DNA of 64,000 bases, from assembly GCF_033807575.1 (NCBI RefSeq), contig NC_084717.1, forward strand, positions 9,921,692 through 9,985,691, written 5' to 3'. Source of the DNA: Cydia pomonella. Taxonomy: Eukaryota > Arthropoda > Insecta > Lepidoptera > Tortricidae. Below are positions 49,724-58,139 of the stretch, piece by piece; the first letter of the stretch is position 1; each line of letters begins with the position of its first letter. A program made the position numbers and the translations under genes. Below the pieces are notes generated by a model. The model saw only the letters and a list, made by a program, of their open reading frames with translations, was not told the DNA's origin and ran no database searches.

Positions 49724-50767
49724 ATCAACGAAACTCTCGACTTCTTTAAGAGCAGTCAGGTGGATACATCTCTCAATATGTTCGTAATCTCAGAGAGCGT
49801 CTAAAGCGAGCAATCCGATGATAGCTTTATGCTCGACGACATTGGAATGACGAAGATTGGATCAATGCGAAATTAGCTCAAATTCAAAATACGGATACAG
49901 AAGATGACGTTTTATTTCGTGAGTAAGTATATTTTTTATTTTTCAATATGTTAAATTTAAAGGCCGACCCACACCGCTTGCACAGCACCCCTGTCACACC
50001 GGGTAACGCGCACGTCACGCAGCGCACGCCACGCAGGGTGCTGTACACGTCACGCATGCGCACGCTGCAGCTCTGCGTGCAGATCCGGCGCCATTTGCGT
50101 ACTATGATGCCCTAGCCTCTAGACAACTAACAATGTTCGATAGTAGTTAGTCGGATGAAGAGGAAGCACTCCTCTTACTTTTTATCACAAAATACTCCTG
50201 CGAAATCTAAAAGGGTGTGAGTTCACAAAATCAATGGAAAAAGATATTTTGATCGGCGACAAAGGTTTTGCACTGCAAACATTCTTAATGCGACCATTCT
50301 TTCTTAATCCATTATAAAATCTACCACACGCACCGGCCGACTTGTAAATAAATACTGTGCGTGTCCGAACCTGCTCGGTTCGCCCTCTCATAGGGAACGC
50401 CGGTAAATACAACGTCATCACTGCACGCAACGAAGCGACGTTGCCGCTCCGCTGCGTGCATGCGTGCACGCAGCACGCAGCCGGTTTGTCTCGTCGGAGC
50501 TGCAATGCGTGCAGCTCACGCGCACGCGTACGTCACGCAAGCGGTGTGTCATATCTTATGAGAATTCTTAGTTTACAACGCAACGGGACGCGCACGCGCA
50601 CGTGCACGTCTACGCACACGCAACCGGTGTGGCCTGGCCTTAAATTCCTTTTTTTGCAATCAAATCTTATTTCAGGTGAGCCATCCATCAATTTGTGTCA
50701 ACAAGAACAGTCCCAAAGCATCCAAGAAAGTACCAGTGTTTCTATTACTGACTTGATTATATAAATC
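49724..50767 (+). pseudogene. Unrecognised two-exon gene remnant with a MITE-filled intron
   Basis: An acceptor-like TTACACTTGCAG ends at 49,723. The open stretch reaches TTATTTC at 49,918, followed by a consensus donor GTGAGTAAG. The next acceptor, TCTTATTTCAG, ends at 50,675. Joining 49,918 to 50,676 keeps the frame and gives …NTDTEDDVLFREPSINLCQQ… ending ITDLII and a stop near 50,765. The proximal part reads WNDEDWINAKLAQIQ, but two consecutive stops (TGATAG, about 49,816) lie upstream in the same frame. Either the first exon begins after them or the gene is dead. The intron (49,919-50,675) is almost entirely the Harbinger-like MITE. No domain recognised. A nearby 78-codon frame (50,826-51,062) may be part of its 3' region. 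Confidence 0.35.
49961..50640. mobile_element. 680-bp GC-rich Harbinger-like MITE with TAA target duplication
   Basis: It begins AGGCCGACCCACACCGCTTG and ends CAACCGGTGTGGCCTGGCCT, inverted ends matching over about 20 nt with a few differences. It is flanked by TAA on both sides (49,958-49,960 and 50,641-50,643). A 3-bp T(T/A)A duplication is the habit of PIF/Harbinger elements. The interior is rich in CACGCA/GCGTGC words (GCTGCGTGCATGCGTGCACG), far from the local base composition. It has no transposase. The 106- and 135-codon frames on both strands (50,185-50,764) are compositional. Confidence 0.7.
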
Positions 50768-51238
50768 ATGCTATTTATTTAATAATTTCAAGTAATACTA
50801 ACTACATTTATAGCAATTAAAATATATGTCTGAGCTTATATTTTCATTGTTATATATATATAACTGGTGGGTATTACCTGTTAGCCTGCCCCAGAAACAC
50901 CAATGCCAAGCCCTGTTCCCAAGGTATAACAGAAACTCTGCTTTGAAGCCTTATGATGAAATGGGATTCTTACTGTCAAGACCTGATGAAGCATTACAAG
51001 GATCCCACAGAGAGCTTAAGTATTTTATGGGCATAAATATACTTAATAATGGAAGTGCCTAGCCCTGTTGGAGTGCAGTGCTCTACAAAAATAAAACAAA
51101 TCATAGAAACTAAATATGGTGTTTTAATCTTCTACCAGTATAAAAAAGTTACACATCTTGTAATACCCTAAATTCAATACTATCACTAGCCTTTGTTAGG
51201 ACTAAGGTTCTAAGTTCGATATTTCATAATCCTTCTTT

Positions 51239-51420
51239 TTAGGGTTCCATACCCATAGGGTCAAAACGGGACCCTATTACTAAGACTTGACTGTCCGTCT
51301 GTCACCAGGCTGTCTCATGAACTGTGATAGCTACAGTTGAAATTTAGACAGATGATGTATTTCTGTTGCCGTTATAACAATAAATTTAATACTAAAAACA
51401 GAATAAGATGGTATGGCACC
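51239..51420 (+). repeat. Fragment of the common dispersed repeat (AGGGTTCCAT…CTGTTGCCG)
   Basis: It starts TTTTAGGGTTCCATACCCAT, includes GACTGTCCGTCTGTCACCAG and TGATGTATTTCTGTTGCCG, and fades after ATAACAATAAATTTAATAC. It is the same family and orientation as 3,148-3,262 and opposite to 19,351-19,826. It is a 3'-incomplete copy. Confidence 0.6.
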
Positions 51421-51489
51421 ATATATCTGTCCTAAAATTTATTTTGCTAGTTTAGCATAGAAAATATAATCCATGCACGATCAGAATGA

Positions 51490-52105
51490 GACCAAACCTT
51501 ATTTGGGTTTAAAGATTTTTTTATTACTCATAAAGAACAAAAGTTCACTTACAATGAGCTTAAACTATAAACAATTTCATACGTGGTTTACAATCACATC
51601 CAGCTAGTCGATGATACTTAATATACATTATCACTGATATATTTCTTCAACTTGGTTTTAAACATTTTTAATGACTTACAATTTTTCACTTCACTAGGTA
51701 AGTTATTGTACATCTGTGCTCCCTCGGACATGATGTTTCTTTTGCCGTATCCTGTTCTGTGCTTAAATAATTTAATTTTGTCTGTATTTCTCAGGCAATG
51801 TCTAAAATTTCGTTTTGTTAATGTAATGTTTGTATGTATTTTATTTGTTAGGATTTTTTGAATTAAGATACAAGTAGTATAAGTGTATAGTTGTTTTATA
51901 TTGAATAGTTTGGTTTTTTTGTAAAGTGTTTTGGTATTCATAAGGTAGTTATACTTGAATAAGGATTTTATTAACTTGTTTTGTGACCTTTGTAAACTTA
52001 TTAAGTTGGTTTTGGCAGCACAACCCCATATTTCGACTAGATATTCTAAATTACATTTTACTAAAGAGTTGTATACAGTCATACGTACTTTAAGAGGGAC
52101 ACATC
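51490..52105 (-). pseudogene. Non-LTR retrotransposon RT C-terminal region and 3' UTR (downstream part)
   Basis: The minus-strand frame from 52,105 to 51,618 reads VPLKVRMTVYNSLV, then EIWGCAAKTNL, LQRSQNKLIKSL, GAQMYNNLPSEVKN and FKTKLKKYI before a stop. The order (thumb Y-N-S-L-V, W-G, L-Q-K-x-x-R-like, then Y-N-x-L-P, then L-K) matches the C-terminal third of jockey/CR1-type reverse transcriptases. The 3' UTR runs to about 51,490. The upstream end at 52,105 is where the Gypsy element is inserted, and the coding region resumes at 56,753. The 183-codon frame that includes it begins inside the LTR, so its first ~20 codons are LTR sequence and not part of this protein. The frame is otherwise open across its 3' half. 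Confidence 0.75.
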
Positions 52106-52238
52106 TGAAATATAGGAGCCTTGAAATAAAACAAGTAGTCACGGAGTAACGGTATATTCGGAATGACACATCCCATGACAGCAGATTATTTCTACCCGCT
52201 TATATAAACATCTAAAATATAGATATACCTACACTACA
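52106..52238 (-). repeat. 3' LTR of the Gypsy element (133 bp)
   Basis: On the minus strand it starts TGTAGTGTAGG and ends CCTATATTTCA, with the standard TG…CA ends. It matches 56,620-56,752 except for about one base (ATAGATAT here, ATCGATAT there). It is very short for an LTR. Confidence 0.9.
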
Positions 52239-52249
52239 CCTCCACCCTT
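52239..52249 (-). other. Polypurine tract
   Basis: On the minus strand AAGGGTGGAGG immediately precedes the 3' LTR (TGTAGTG…). This position and composition prime plus-strand DNA synthesis in LTR retrotransposons. Confidence 0.75.
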
Positions 52250-52452
52250 ATTACAAACCCTAGAACTAACATTTTAGGACGAATTAGTAAAGTTACAACT
52301 GTTCCAAAGCTGCCCATTATACAAAACTATAAGCTTAGTTGGGCGTACCTTTTTTTATTGTGTTGAATAACACTTATTCCATAACTAACAACTAATAATA
52401 CTTATGGCTAATACATGTTATTATTGACTAATACATTTATATTAATTACGTA

Positions 52453-55400
52453 TTACACCTTATAATGCGGCGGATTATCCACACGACATTGACGTACCGG
52501 ACGGGGTCGGAGCGGTAAGGCGGTTGGCGGGTTCGAGTCTGGTATGACTTTTCCCGCAATAAAATCGGACTCTTTATCTTCGAGCCCTAGTGGCTTTGCA
52601 GCACTTTCTAGATTAGGGCTTAAGATACTCGCCTCCGGTGCACTATCAGCCATCAAAGACCTTGCGACCTCCGGACTGGAGTCCCTCACAGGCTGAACCT
52701 TTCCTTCCAAAGATGGGCGACTCCCCTGCCGTGGTGGGCTGTCAGGGCCAACCAACGAGCTCCTAGTCCTGCGTCTAAGCTGATCACTATGCCTATGTGC
52801 TGACCTACCCTGCTCGTCTAAAACCTGATAATCCCTAGTGCCTAGCTTTTGCGTGACCTCACCTGGGATCCACTTCGTTCCCCCTTGATACTGACGTACC
52901 CAGACATGTTCTCCGAGCTCATACATTCGCTCGGATGTGCCGCCGCAGTTCCGCTCTTGTCGCTTTTGCGCCGCGCGGACTTTGGACTCACAGTCGGGCC
53001 TTAACGCGTCTAGCTTAGTGCGCACCTGTTTCCCTAACATGAGCGCTGCGGGACTCACCCCTGTCGAGCAGTGCTCGGTATTCCTATAGTATAGCAAAAA
53101 CTTATTTAAGGCTAAATTAATGTTAATATTTTGACGTACCGCTTTACGAATAACCCTCTTAATCGTGCGTACCCCATTTTCGGCGGCACCATTAGATGAG
53201 GGGTGGTACGGAGCGGCAAAAATATGCTCTACACCCTCGTTACTTAAGTAAGTAGCCAGTTCTACGCTAGTGTACGGTGGTCCGTTATCAGAAACTATCT
53301 GCTTCGGTATACCCCACCGAGCAAATGTTTCACTCAGCTTCGCGATCGCATGTTGCGCTGCCGTACTGGGTACTTCAAAGACCTCTAACCATTTCGACCC
53401 CGCGTCCACTATTACCAAAAATAGCTTTCCAAAAAGTGGCCCTAAATAATCCATATGTACACGTGACCATGCTTTTCCTGGCCACGACCAAAGGCTCGGC
53501 GCCTGCCTGGGTGGCGCGTCGGCCTCCGCCGCACACACGGGACATGCACGACATAGACCTTCGACGGCCTCGTCAAGCCCTGGCCACCAAACATAACTTC
53601 TCGCCAAGGCCTTAGTTTTAACTATGCCCATATGGCACTCATGCAACGCTTGTAAGACCGTACTGCGAAACGACTCAGGAATAACGACCCTGTGGCCCCA
53701 CATAATACAGCCTAACTCCTCATATAACTCCGCCTTCCGATTAAAGTACGGTTGCAATGTTTTGAATTCATTAGTTTCCGGCCACTGATCTCTTAAATAC
53801 CCTAATATACGACTCAAAGCTGGATCACGTTGTGTATATTTTTTAACAGTATTACAGTCGAGAGATAAAGCGTCTTGCGCAAAATGCAAATAGGTTTGTT
53901 CCGGAACCTCTCGCGCGTGCCCGCTACGGCTACTCTTTACGGGTAAACGCGACAAACCGTCCGCGCCGTTCAACTTCGTATTAACGTACTCAATGTCGTA
54001 AGTGTACGCTGATAACTTTACTGCCCAACGCTGTAACCGACTCGCCGCCATAGTAGGCACACCGTGCTTAGGTCCAAATATGCTAACTAACGGTTTGTGA
54101 TCTGTACGTAAAATGAAACTTCGCCCGTACAAGTATTGATGCAGTCTTTGTAAACAGAACACAATAGCAAGCGCTTCCTTATCAATCTGGGAATAGTTTT
54201 TTTCCGCATCCGTTAATGACCTAGATACATACGCAACCGGTCTTTCGATTCCCCCCGCGCCCGGTTGGGTCAACACCCCTGCGACGCCGCGGCTTGATGC
54301 GTCACAGGTACAAATTAGCTGTTTACTCGGATCATAATGTACTAGTACATCGGCGCTAGTAAGAATTTTTTTTATCGCGTTAAAGGATTTTTCACATTCC
54401 TTATCCCACTTCCATGGCACATTTTTCTTCAACAGATTATATAGAGGAGACAATATCATACTAATGTTTTTAACGAATTTGGCATAAAAATTCACTAACC
54501 CTAAAAATGAACGCAACTCGTTAACATCGCTCGGCCTAGGAATATTCGTTATCGCCTCCACCTTACTCGGGTCGACCTTTAACCCTTCCTTGGAAATAAT
54601 ATATCCCAGGTATCTGACTTCCTCAACCATAAAAATACATTTCCCTTTTTTTAACTTCAAGCCGTGCCTATGCAATCTACTAAATACCTGTTCTAACGTT
54701 TCGAGGTGCTCCTTCTCTGTCTTAGTTGCTATTATAATATCATCAAGAAAAAAGTCCACATTTGGAATATCGTGTAATAGGTTAGACATAATACGTTGAA
54801 ATATGCCCGGGCTAGATGCTAGCCCAAACACTAGCCTATTATATAAAAACAGACCCCTGTGAGTATTTATGACTGTATATTCTTTAGAATCGTCTAATTC
54901 TATTTGATTGTAGGCCTGCGAGAGATCTATCTTAGAGAAAATTTGCGCCCCGTTAAGGCCCACAAGCAAATCGTCCACCCTAGGCAACGGGAATCTATCT
55001 ATTAATAAGACGGGATTAACCGTGATTTTAAAGTCAGCACATAGACGTAAACTACCGTCGGGTTTCCTAACGGGTACTAGGGGAGTGGCCCACTCTGAAG
55101 TATCTACAGGTTCAATAATACCTTCCCGCAGCATTTCGTCCAGCTGCGCGTCCACCTGGTCTTTGATGGCGTACGGCAGAGGGCGCGCACGACAGTACAC
55201 CGGCGCGGCTCCCTCGCGCACTCGTAATGTGGCCTTACCGCCCGTGAACCGCCCGAGTCCGTCACTGAATAGCTGTTTATACCTGTCAATTAAAAGCGAT
55301 ATATCAGTACACTCTGCCTTAAAATTACTTAACTCGTTGTGTTTACTTAAAGTGGGGATATTGATATTTAATTCTACAAGCCAATGGCGACCTAATAATG

Positions 55401-56568
55401 GAATCGATCCGCCTTCCACCACGAACAACTCTAATGCTCTTTCTTGACCTTCGTACTTTACAAGTGGCTTAATAATACCTAACGGCCTTATCTTGGTGCC
55501 ATTGTACAAGTTAAAAACAACCTCTGAGTTACAAAGTGGCCGATGTTTAAAATATTGTAAATAAGTCTTTTTACTAATACAGGCAACAGCTGCTCCTGTG
55601 TCCACCTCCATACTCATTTCCACATTATCAACTAATAACTTAATGCTCACCGGTTTGTAGCTGTTCAAACACAACTGATGAAGATCACCCTCCAGCTCAG
55701 AATCCTCTGACTGGCCGCCATCCGTAGCCTTCCCGTTTACCGTAGTTTGCAGGCTATACACGCCTGAACGGCCTCTTCCTCTGCCAGTCGCCCCCGCTCG
55801 TTCTGGACAGGCTCGCTTAAGGTGGCCTTTATTGCCGCATAAGCGACATACGAAATTCTTGAATCTGCACTCGTTGCTGGCGTGCTCGCTCGCCCCGCAC
55901 ACGTTACAAAGCGCTGCGCCACTCGGCCGCCGAGCTGTTGCTGCGCTCGCGCCTCTGCGTCGACCCTGCTGCGCGTGCGCTGCTCGTGCTACCAGGGAGT
56001 GTACCTCGCCCGTGCCCTCTGCCCGGCCCCGAGCCTCGCTTGGTCCCGCCTGGTCCACAGCCGCCGCGTCTCGCTCCGCTCCCTCTAAAGCACACGCTAG
56101 ACGCACGGCACGCTCGTATTTCAATCCGTCCTCTGCGAATAACCGTTGCCTAATGACGTCACTTTTTAACCCACACACCAACTGATCACGTAAATTTTCT
56201 TCAAGGCCCGAAGCAAAATCACAATGTTTAGCAAGTTTTTTTAATTCCGCGATGTACTGTGTTATGCTCTCGTCCTTATTCTGCCGCCGTTGACGGAAAC
56301 GGTATCTTTCCGCCATGATGGAGCGTTTTGGTTGCAAGTGCTTACGTAACACCTCTGTGACTTGTTCGTAGGACATTTCTGCCGGCTTCTTCGGACTAAC
56401 CAGATTACTCAACAAATCGTATGTTTCCTCGCCCATCACTGCAATTAACGTGGGCAACCACAAATCCTCAGCAATGGTATTCACCTTGAAGTACATCTCT
56501 AACCTCTCGACGTATAGCGACCAATTGCCCGACGCCGCGCAAAACTCGCCAATCTTGCCAATCGTCAT
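52453..56568 (-). CDS. Gag-Pol polyprotein of a Ty3/Gypsy (Mag-like) retrotransposon
   Basis: 1,371 aa in one frame, no stops or frameshift. Gag occupies about residues 1-260, with an alpha-helical capsid-like part and two CCHC zinc knuckles (C221-C224-H229-C234; C241-C244-H249-C254). The aspartic protease has its D-T-G-A motif at 323-326. RT spans about 440-700, with catalytic D549 and the F-L-D-D form of the active-site box (D609, D610). RNase H has D756, E798 and D823. Integrase has an HHCC zinc finger (H976, H979, C1009, C1012) and a D1040-D1094-E1130 triad with exact D-D(35)-E spacing. A GPY/F-like region is around VWVRQYQGG. All catalytic residues are present, so the copy could be autonomous. 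There is no gag/pol frameshift, so Gag-to-Pol ratio must be set by processing or another mechanism. The start is the first ATG, about 51 bp inside the 5' LTR. The frames of 60-140 codons within these bounds on other frames are shadows. Confidence 0.93.
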   Translation of the reverse strand: MTIGKIGEFCAASGNWSLYVERLEMYFKVNTIAEDLWLPTLIAVMGEETYDLLSNLVSPKKPAEMSYEQVTEVLRKHLQPKRSIMAERYRFRQRRQNKDESITQYIAELKKLAKHCDFASGLEENLRDQLVCGLKSDVIRQRLFAEDGLKYERAVRLACALEGAERDAAAVDQAGPSEARGRAEGTGEVHSLVARAAHAQQGRRRGASAATARRPSGAALCNVCGASEHASNECRFKNFVCRLCGNKGHLKRACPERAGATGRGRGRSGVYSLQTTVNGKATDGGQSEDSELEGDLHQLCLNSYKPVSIKLLVDNVEMSMEVDTGAAVACISKKTYLQYFKHRPLCNSEVVFNLYNGTKIRPLGIIKPLVKYEGQERALELFVVEGGSIPLLGRHWLVELNINIPTLSKHNELSNFKAECTDISLLIDRYKQLFSDGLGRFTGGKATLRVREGAAPVYCRARPLPYAIKDQVDAQLDEMLREGIIEPVDTSEWATPLVPVRKPDGSLRLCADFKITVNPVLLIDRFPLPRVDDLLVGLNGAQIFSKIDLSQAYNQIELDDSKEYTVINTHRGLFLYNRLVFGLASSPGIFQRIMSNLLHDIPNVDFFLDDIIIATKTEKEHLETLEQVFSRLHRHGLKLKKGKCIFMVEEVRYLGYIISKEGLKVDPSKVEAITNIPRPSDVNELRSFLGLVNFYAKFVKNISMILSPLYNLLKKNVPWKWDKECEKSFNAIKKILTSADVLVHYDPSKQLICTCDASSRGVAGVLTQPGAGGIERPVAYVSRSLTDAEKNYSQIDKEALAIVFCLQRLHQYLYGRSFILRTDHKPLVSIFGPKHGVPTMAASRLQRWAVKLSAYTYDIEYVNTKLNGADGLSRLPVKSSRSGHAREVPEQTYLHFAQDALSLDCNTVKKYTQRDPALSRILGYLRDQWPETNEFKTLQPYFNRKAELYEELGCIMWGHRVVIPESFRSTVLQALHECHMGIVKTKALARSYVWWPGLDEAVEGLCRACPVCAAEADAPPRQAPSLWSWPGKAWSRVHMDYLGPLFGKLFLVIVDAGSKWLEVFEVPSTAAQHAIAKLSETFARWGIPKQIVSDNGPPYTSVELATYLSNEGVEHIFAAPYHPSSNGAAENGVRTIKRVIRKAVRQNININLALNKFLLYYRNTEHCSTGVSPAALMLGKQVRTKLDALRPDCESKVRAAQKRQERNCGGTSERMYELGEHVWVRQYQGGTKWIPGEVTQKLGTRDYQVLDEQGRSAHRHSDQLRRRTRSSLVGPDSPPRQGSRPSLEGKVQPVRDSSPEVARSLMADSAPEASILSPNLESAAKPLGLEDKESDFIAGKVIPDSNPPTALPLRPRPVRQCRVDNPPHYKV

Positions 56569-56594
56569 GTTTGTGTGGCTTCTCCAACAACAAT

Positions 56595-56619
56595 AAATCC
56601 CAAATCCTCGTTTGCCAGA
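56595..56619 (-). other. Putative primer-binding region
   Basis: On the minus strand the 5' LTR ends TTTCA and is followed by TCTGGCAAACGAGGATTTGG. A TGG-containing start within a few bases of the LTR is typical of tRNA primer complementarity. The primer tRNA was not identified. Confidence 0.45.
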
Positions 56620-56752
56620 TGAAATATAGGAGCCTTGAAATAAAACAAGTAGTCACGGAGTAACGGTATATTCGGAATGACACATCCCATGACAGCAGAT
56701 TATTTCTACCCGCTTATATAAACATCTAAAATATCGATATACCTACACTACA
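56620..56752 (-). repeat. 5' LTR of the Gypsy element (133 bp)
   Basis: Same ends and about 132 of 133 bases identical to 52,106-52,238. A TATATAAACATC/GTTTATATAAGC segment in the middle may be the promoter TATA region. Confidence 0.9.
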
Positions 56753-56822
56753 ATATACAGCAATTTTACGAAGTGCACCAGTTAAGGAAGTTAATTTAGA
56801 TCTTACTTAGATTTAGACAAGG
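56753..56822 (-). pseudogene. Upstream part of the non-LTR element split by the Gypsy insertion
   Basis: The minus strand reads SKLTSLTGALRKIAVY just before the LTR. The piece downstream of the element begins RCVPLKVRMTVYNSLV. In jockey/CR1-type RTs a segment of the form K-x-x-x-x-x-x-A-L-R-K-I is followed by V-P-L-K-x-x, so the two pieces fit as one protein. Homology fades by ~56,822, so the retroposon is strongly 5'-truncated. Confidence 0.55.
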
Positions 56823-57015
56823 TTTCATAATTTTGAATTTTTCCGATATTTCCAGTCACCATGACTAGGTTTCATCCCATTCTAATCACGCGCGAATTAC
56901 AATGGGACACAGACAAAGAACAGTTCAGATAAAGATAGTTTATTTTTCAATATGACAATGCACTTATGAAAGTCATAAAAAGGTAAAAAATAGTCAGTTT
57001 TTTTATTTACATTTA
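56823..57015. other. AT-rich spacer
   Basis: Nothing recognised. It is the unique sequence between the truncated retroposon and the YqaJ-like exon. Confidence 0.5.
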
Positions 57016-57250
57016 CTACCACAAAGAAACATCTATACATTTTAGATTTTTCCTTGTTCTTCGCAGTACCATCTCGGGCAATATACAATTTTTATAAAAG
57101 TTTACCAGTTTTGGCAACATCTTTTCTATAAAAGTTTCATCATGCTCTACTTCCAAAACTGTAATGCCATAACTTGGGGAAATGTAACAAATGAAGTGAC
57201 ATTTCATCATTTGTGTCACCCGCAGTGGCCGCAGTTGGTCCTGGATCTGC
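57016..57250 (-). pseudogene. YqaJ-type exonuclease C-terminal exon, remnant
   Basis: The minus frame reads QIQDQLRPLRVTQ, MMKCHFICYISPSYG, VLEVEHDETFIEKMLPKL and VNFYKNCILPEMV, then a basic tail and a stop. A QxQ-x-QL strand, an aromatic F-x-x-Y segment, a D-x-x-F and F-Y-x-x-x-x-P-E are the closing features of the YqaJ/lambda-exonuclease-like nuclease fold. Genes with this fold are multi-copy in insects, often near mobile elements. An acceptor-like TTCTGATTGCAG lies at the 5' edge and an in-frame stop lies just upstream, so this looks like a terminal exon. The upstream catalytic part (D and E-x-K) is not found nearby, so the copy is incomplete. Confidence 0.45.
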
Positions 57251-57579
57251 AATCAGAATACCCATTATCAAAACTGTCTCTCATGAATTCTGTAATAAAA
57301 ATTACATTATTTTATCTTATGTAGGTAGTTCTAACCTGAAAGTAGTAATTGTGTTTTTTATTTATTAGAAAATTTCCAGTGTCATCCACCCATATAGGAA
57401 AATTTTGACGTTCTTAAAGAGGGGCCATTTTTGGGACTTATAAAATTTCAGTGTGATATTTTTAACCCAACCTGTAGGGCTAAGATGGTCGGCTCTTTAT
57501 CATCCCAGTCCCAGACACGGTTTATAATATAGTGGGATAGTGAAAAAGATATAGAAAAGTCAGCCTCCATTGAACTTAC
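57251..57579. other. Spacer or intron-like sequence
   Basis: Nothing recognised. It lies between two exon-like segments on the minus strand, but joining those segments directly at their splice signals breaks the frame. It is therefore not simply their intron unless exons were lost. Confidence 0.4.
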
Positions 57580-57689
57580 CTTTTGATTTCTCCGTGATAT
57601 CGTTTCATTTGCCCATGGCTGCGTTTCCGACTCTTTCTCGGGCCTGAGTATTGATGGTTTTTATAATCTTTTCGGGATGTTTGTGGCAT
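57580..57689 (-). CDS. Possible first coding exon, short lysine/arginine-rich peptide
   Basis: An ATG at 57,689 opens a 37-codon frame starting MPQTSRKDYK and ending YHGEIKR. The last codons coincide with a strong donor, AAAAG|GTAAGTTC (57,580/57,579). The peptide is very basic (KSRKRSHGQMKR). A longer frame with upstream ATG (57,971) is possible, but its N-terminal part shows no feature. It may be the first exon of the gene whose YqaJ-like last exon lies at 57,016-57,250, since strand and order agree. Direct joining is out of frame, so at least one exon would be missing. Function unknown. Confidence 0.3.
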
Positions 57690-58139
57690 TCTCTCGATAA
57701 AGTTCACTATTAGAATCAAAATAGCGAAACAAGAAACAACAAGACTGCCGCCAAACTGCCAAGAACGTAGGTAGTGATTATATGCTCTTTGCCAAAGTGC
57801 CGGTGCCGCGTGCCGGTCAATCAAAATGACAGTGACGTTTGGTAAAATGAAATTTAATAGAAATTTATCAATTGACACAAACGCCTCGTTGCGCGCTTGA
57901 GCCGTGCGGAGTGAAGAGCGGCATCGTCGCATTTTCGGCCAGCTCGCAACGTAGCCTTTCAACGCACACACTGAACATACGCTTAGTGTACGACGCTGTC
58001 ACCGTTCACTCACACATTGACAAATTTTAACTAAAATATCGTTCTCAGTTAAGCTATTATTCAAATATTTTTATTACAAAAACATAATTTCCCGCAAACA
58101 AATATCAAATTGAATATTAATGGAAGTGGTTTCATTGTA
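57690..58139. other. Unique sequence upstream of the putative exon
   Basis: The first half is moderately GC-rich (GAGCCGTGCGGAGTGAAGAG, CGTCGCATTTTCGGCC) and could be a promoter region for the minus-strand exon. No TATA or initiator was convincingly placed. Confidence 0.35.

Larger units (their letters stand above)
52106..56752 (-). mobile_element. Full-length Ty3/Gypsy LTR retrotransposon, 4,647 bp, Mag-like
   Basis: Two 133-bp LTRs, a polypurine tract next to the 3' LTR, a putative primer-binding region next to the 5' LTR, and one uninterrupted gag-pol frame. Domain order Gag, protease, RT, RNase H, integrase defines Ty3/Gypsy. Short LTRs, a single frame and tandem CCHC knuckles fit the Mag lineage known from Bombyx, which is a family-level inference. 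There is no env frame. Near-identical LTRs imply a recent insertion. The bases outside the LTRs (ACATC on the left, ATATA on the right) are not a clear target duplication, which is unusual for so young a copy. Confidence 0.9.

Noticed and set aside
50185..50764. 106- and 135-codon overlapping ORFs on both strands
   Set aside because: They lie in the CACGCA/GCGTGC-rich interior of the Harbinger-like MITE. Only the last ~29 codons (after the acceptor at 50,675) are kept, as a possible exon.
52106..52169. N-terminal part of the 183-codon minus frame 51,618-52,169 as part of a gene
   Set aside because: The first ~20 codons lie in the LTR and are identical to the start of the frame at 56,468-56,683. 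Only the part below 52,106 is the non-LTR protein.
53277..56185. Several plus-strand and second-frame ORFs (e.g. 53,277-53,615; 55,022-55,447; 55,832-56,185)
   Set aside because: Shadows of the 1,371-aa Gag-Pol frame on the minus strand.
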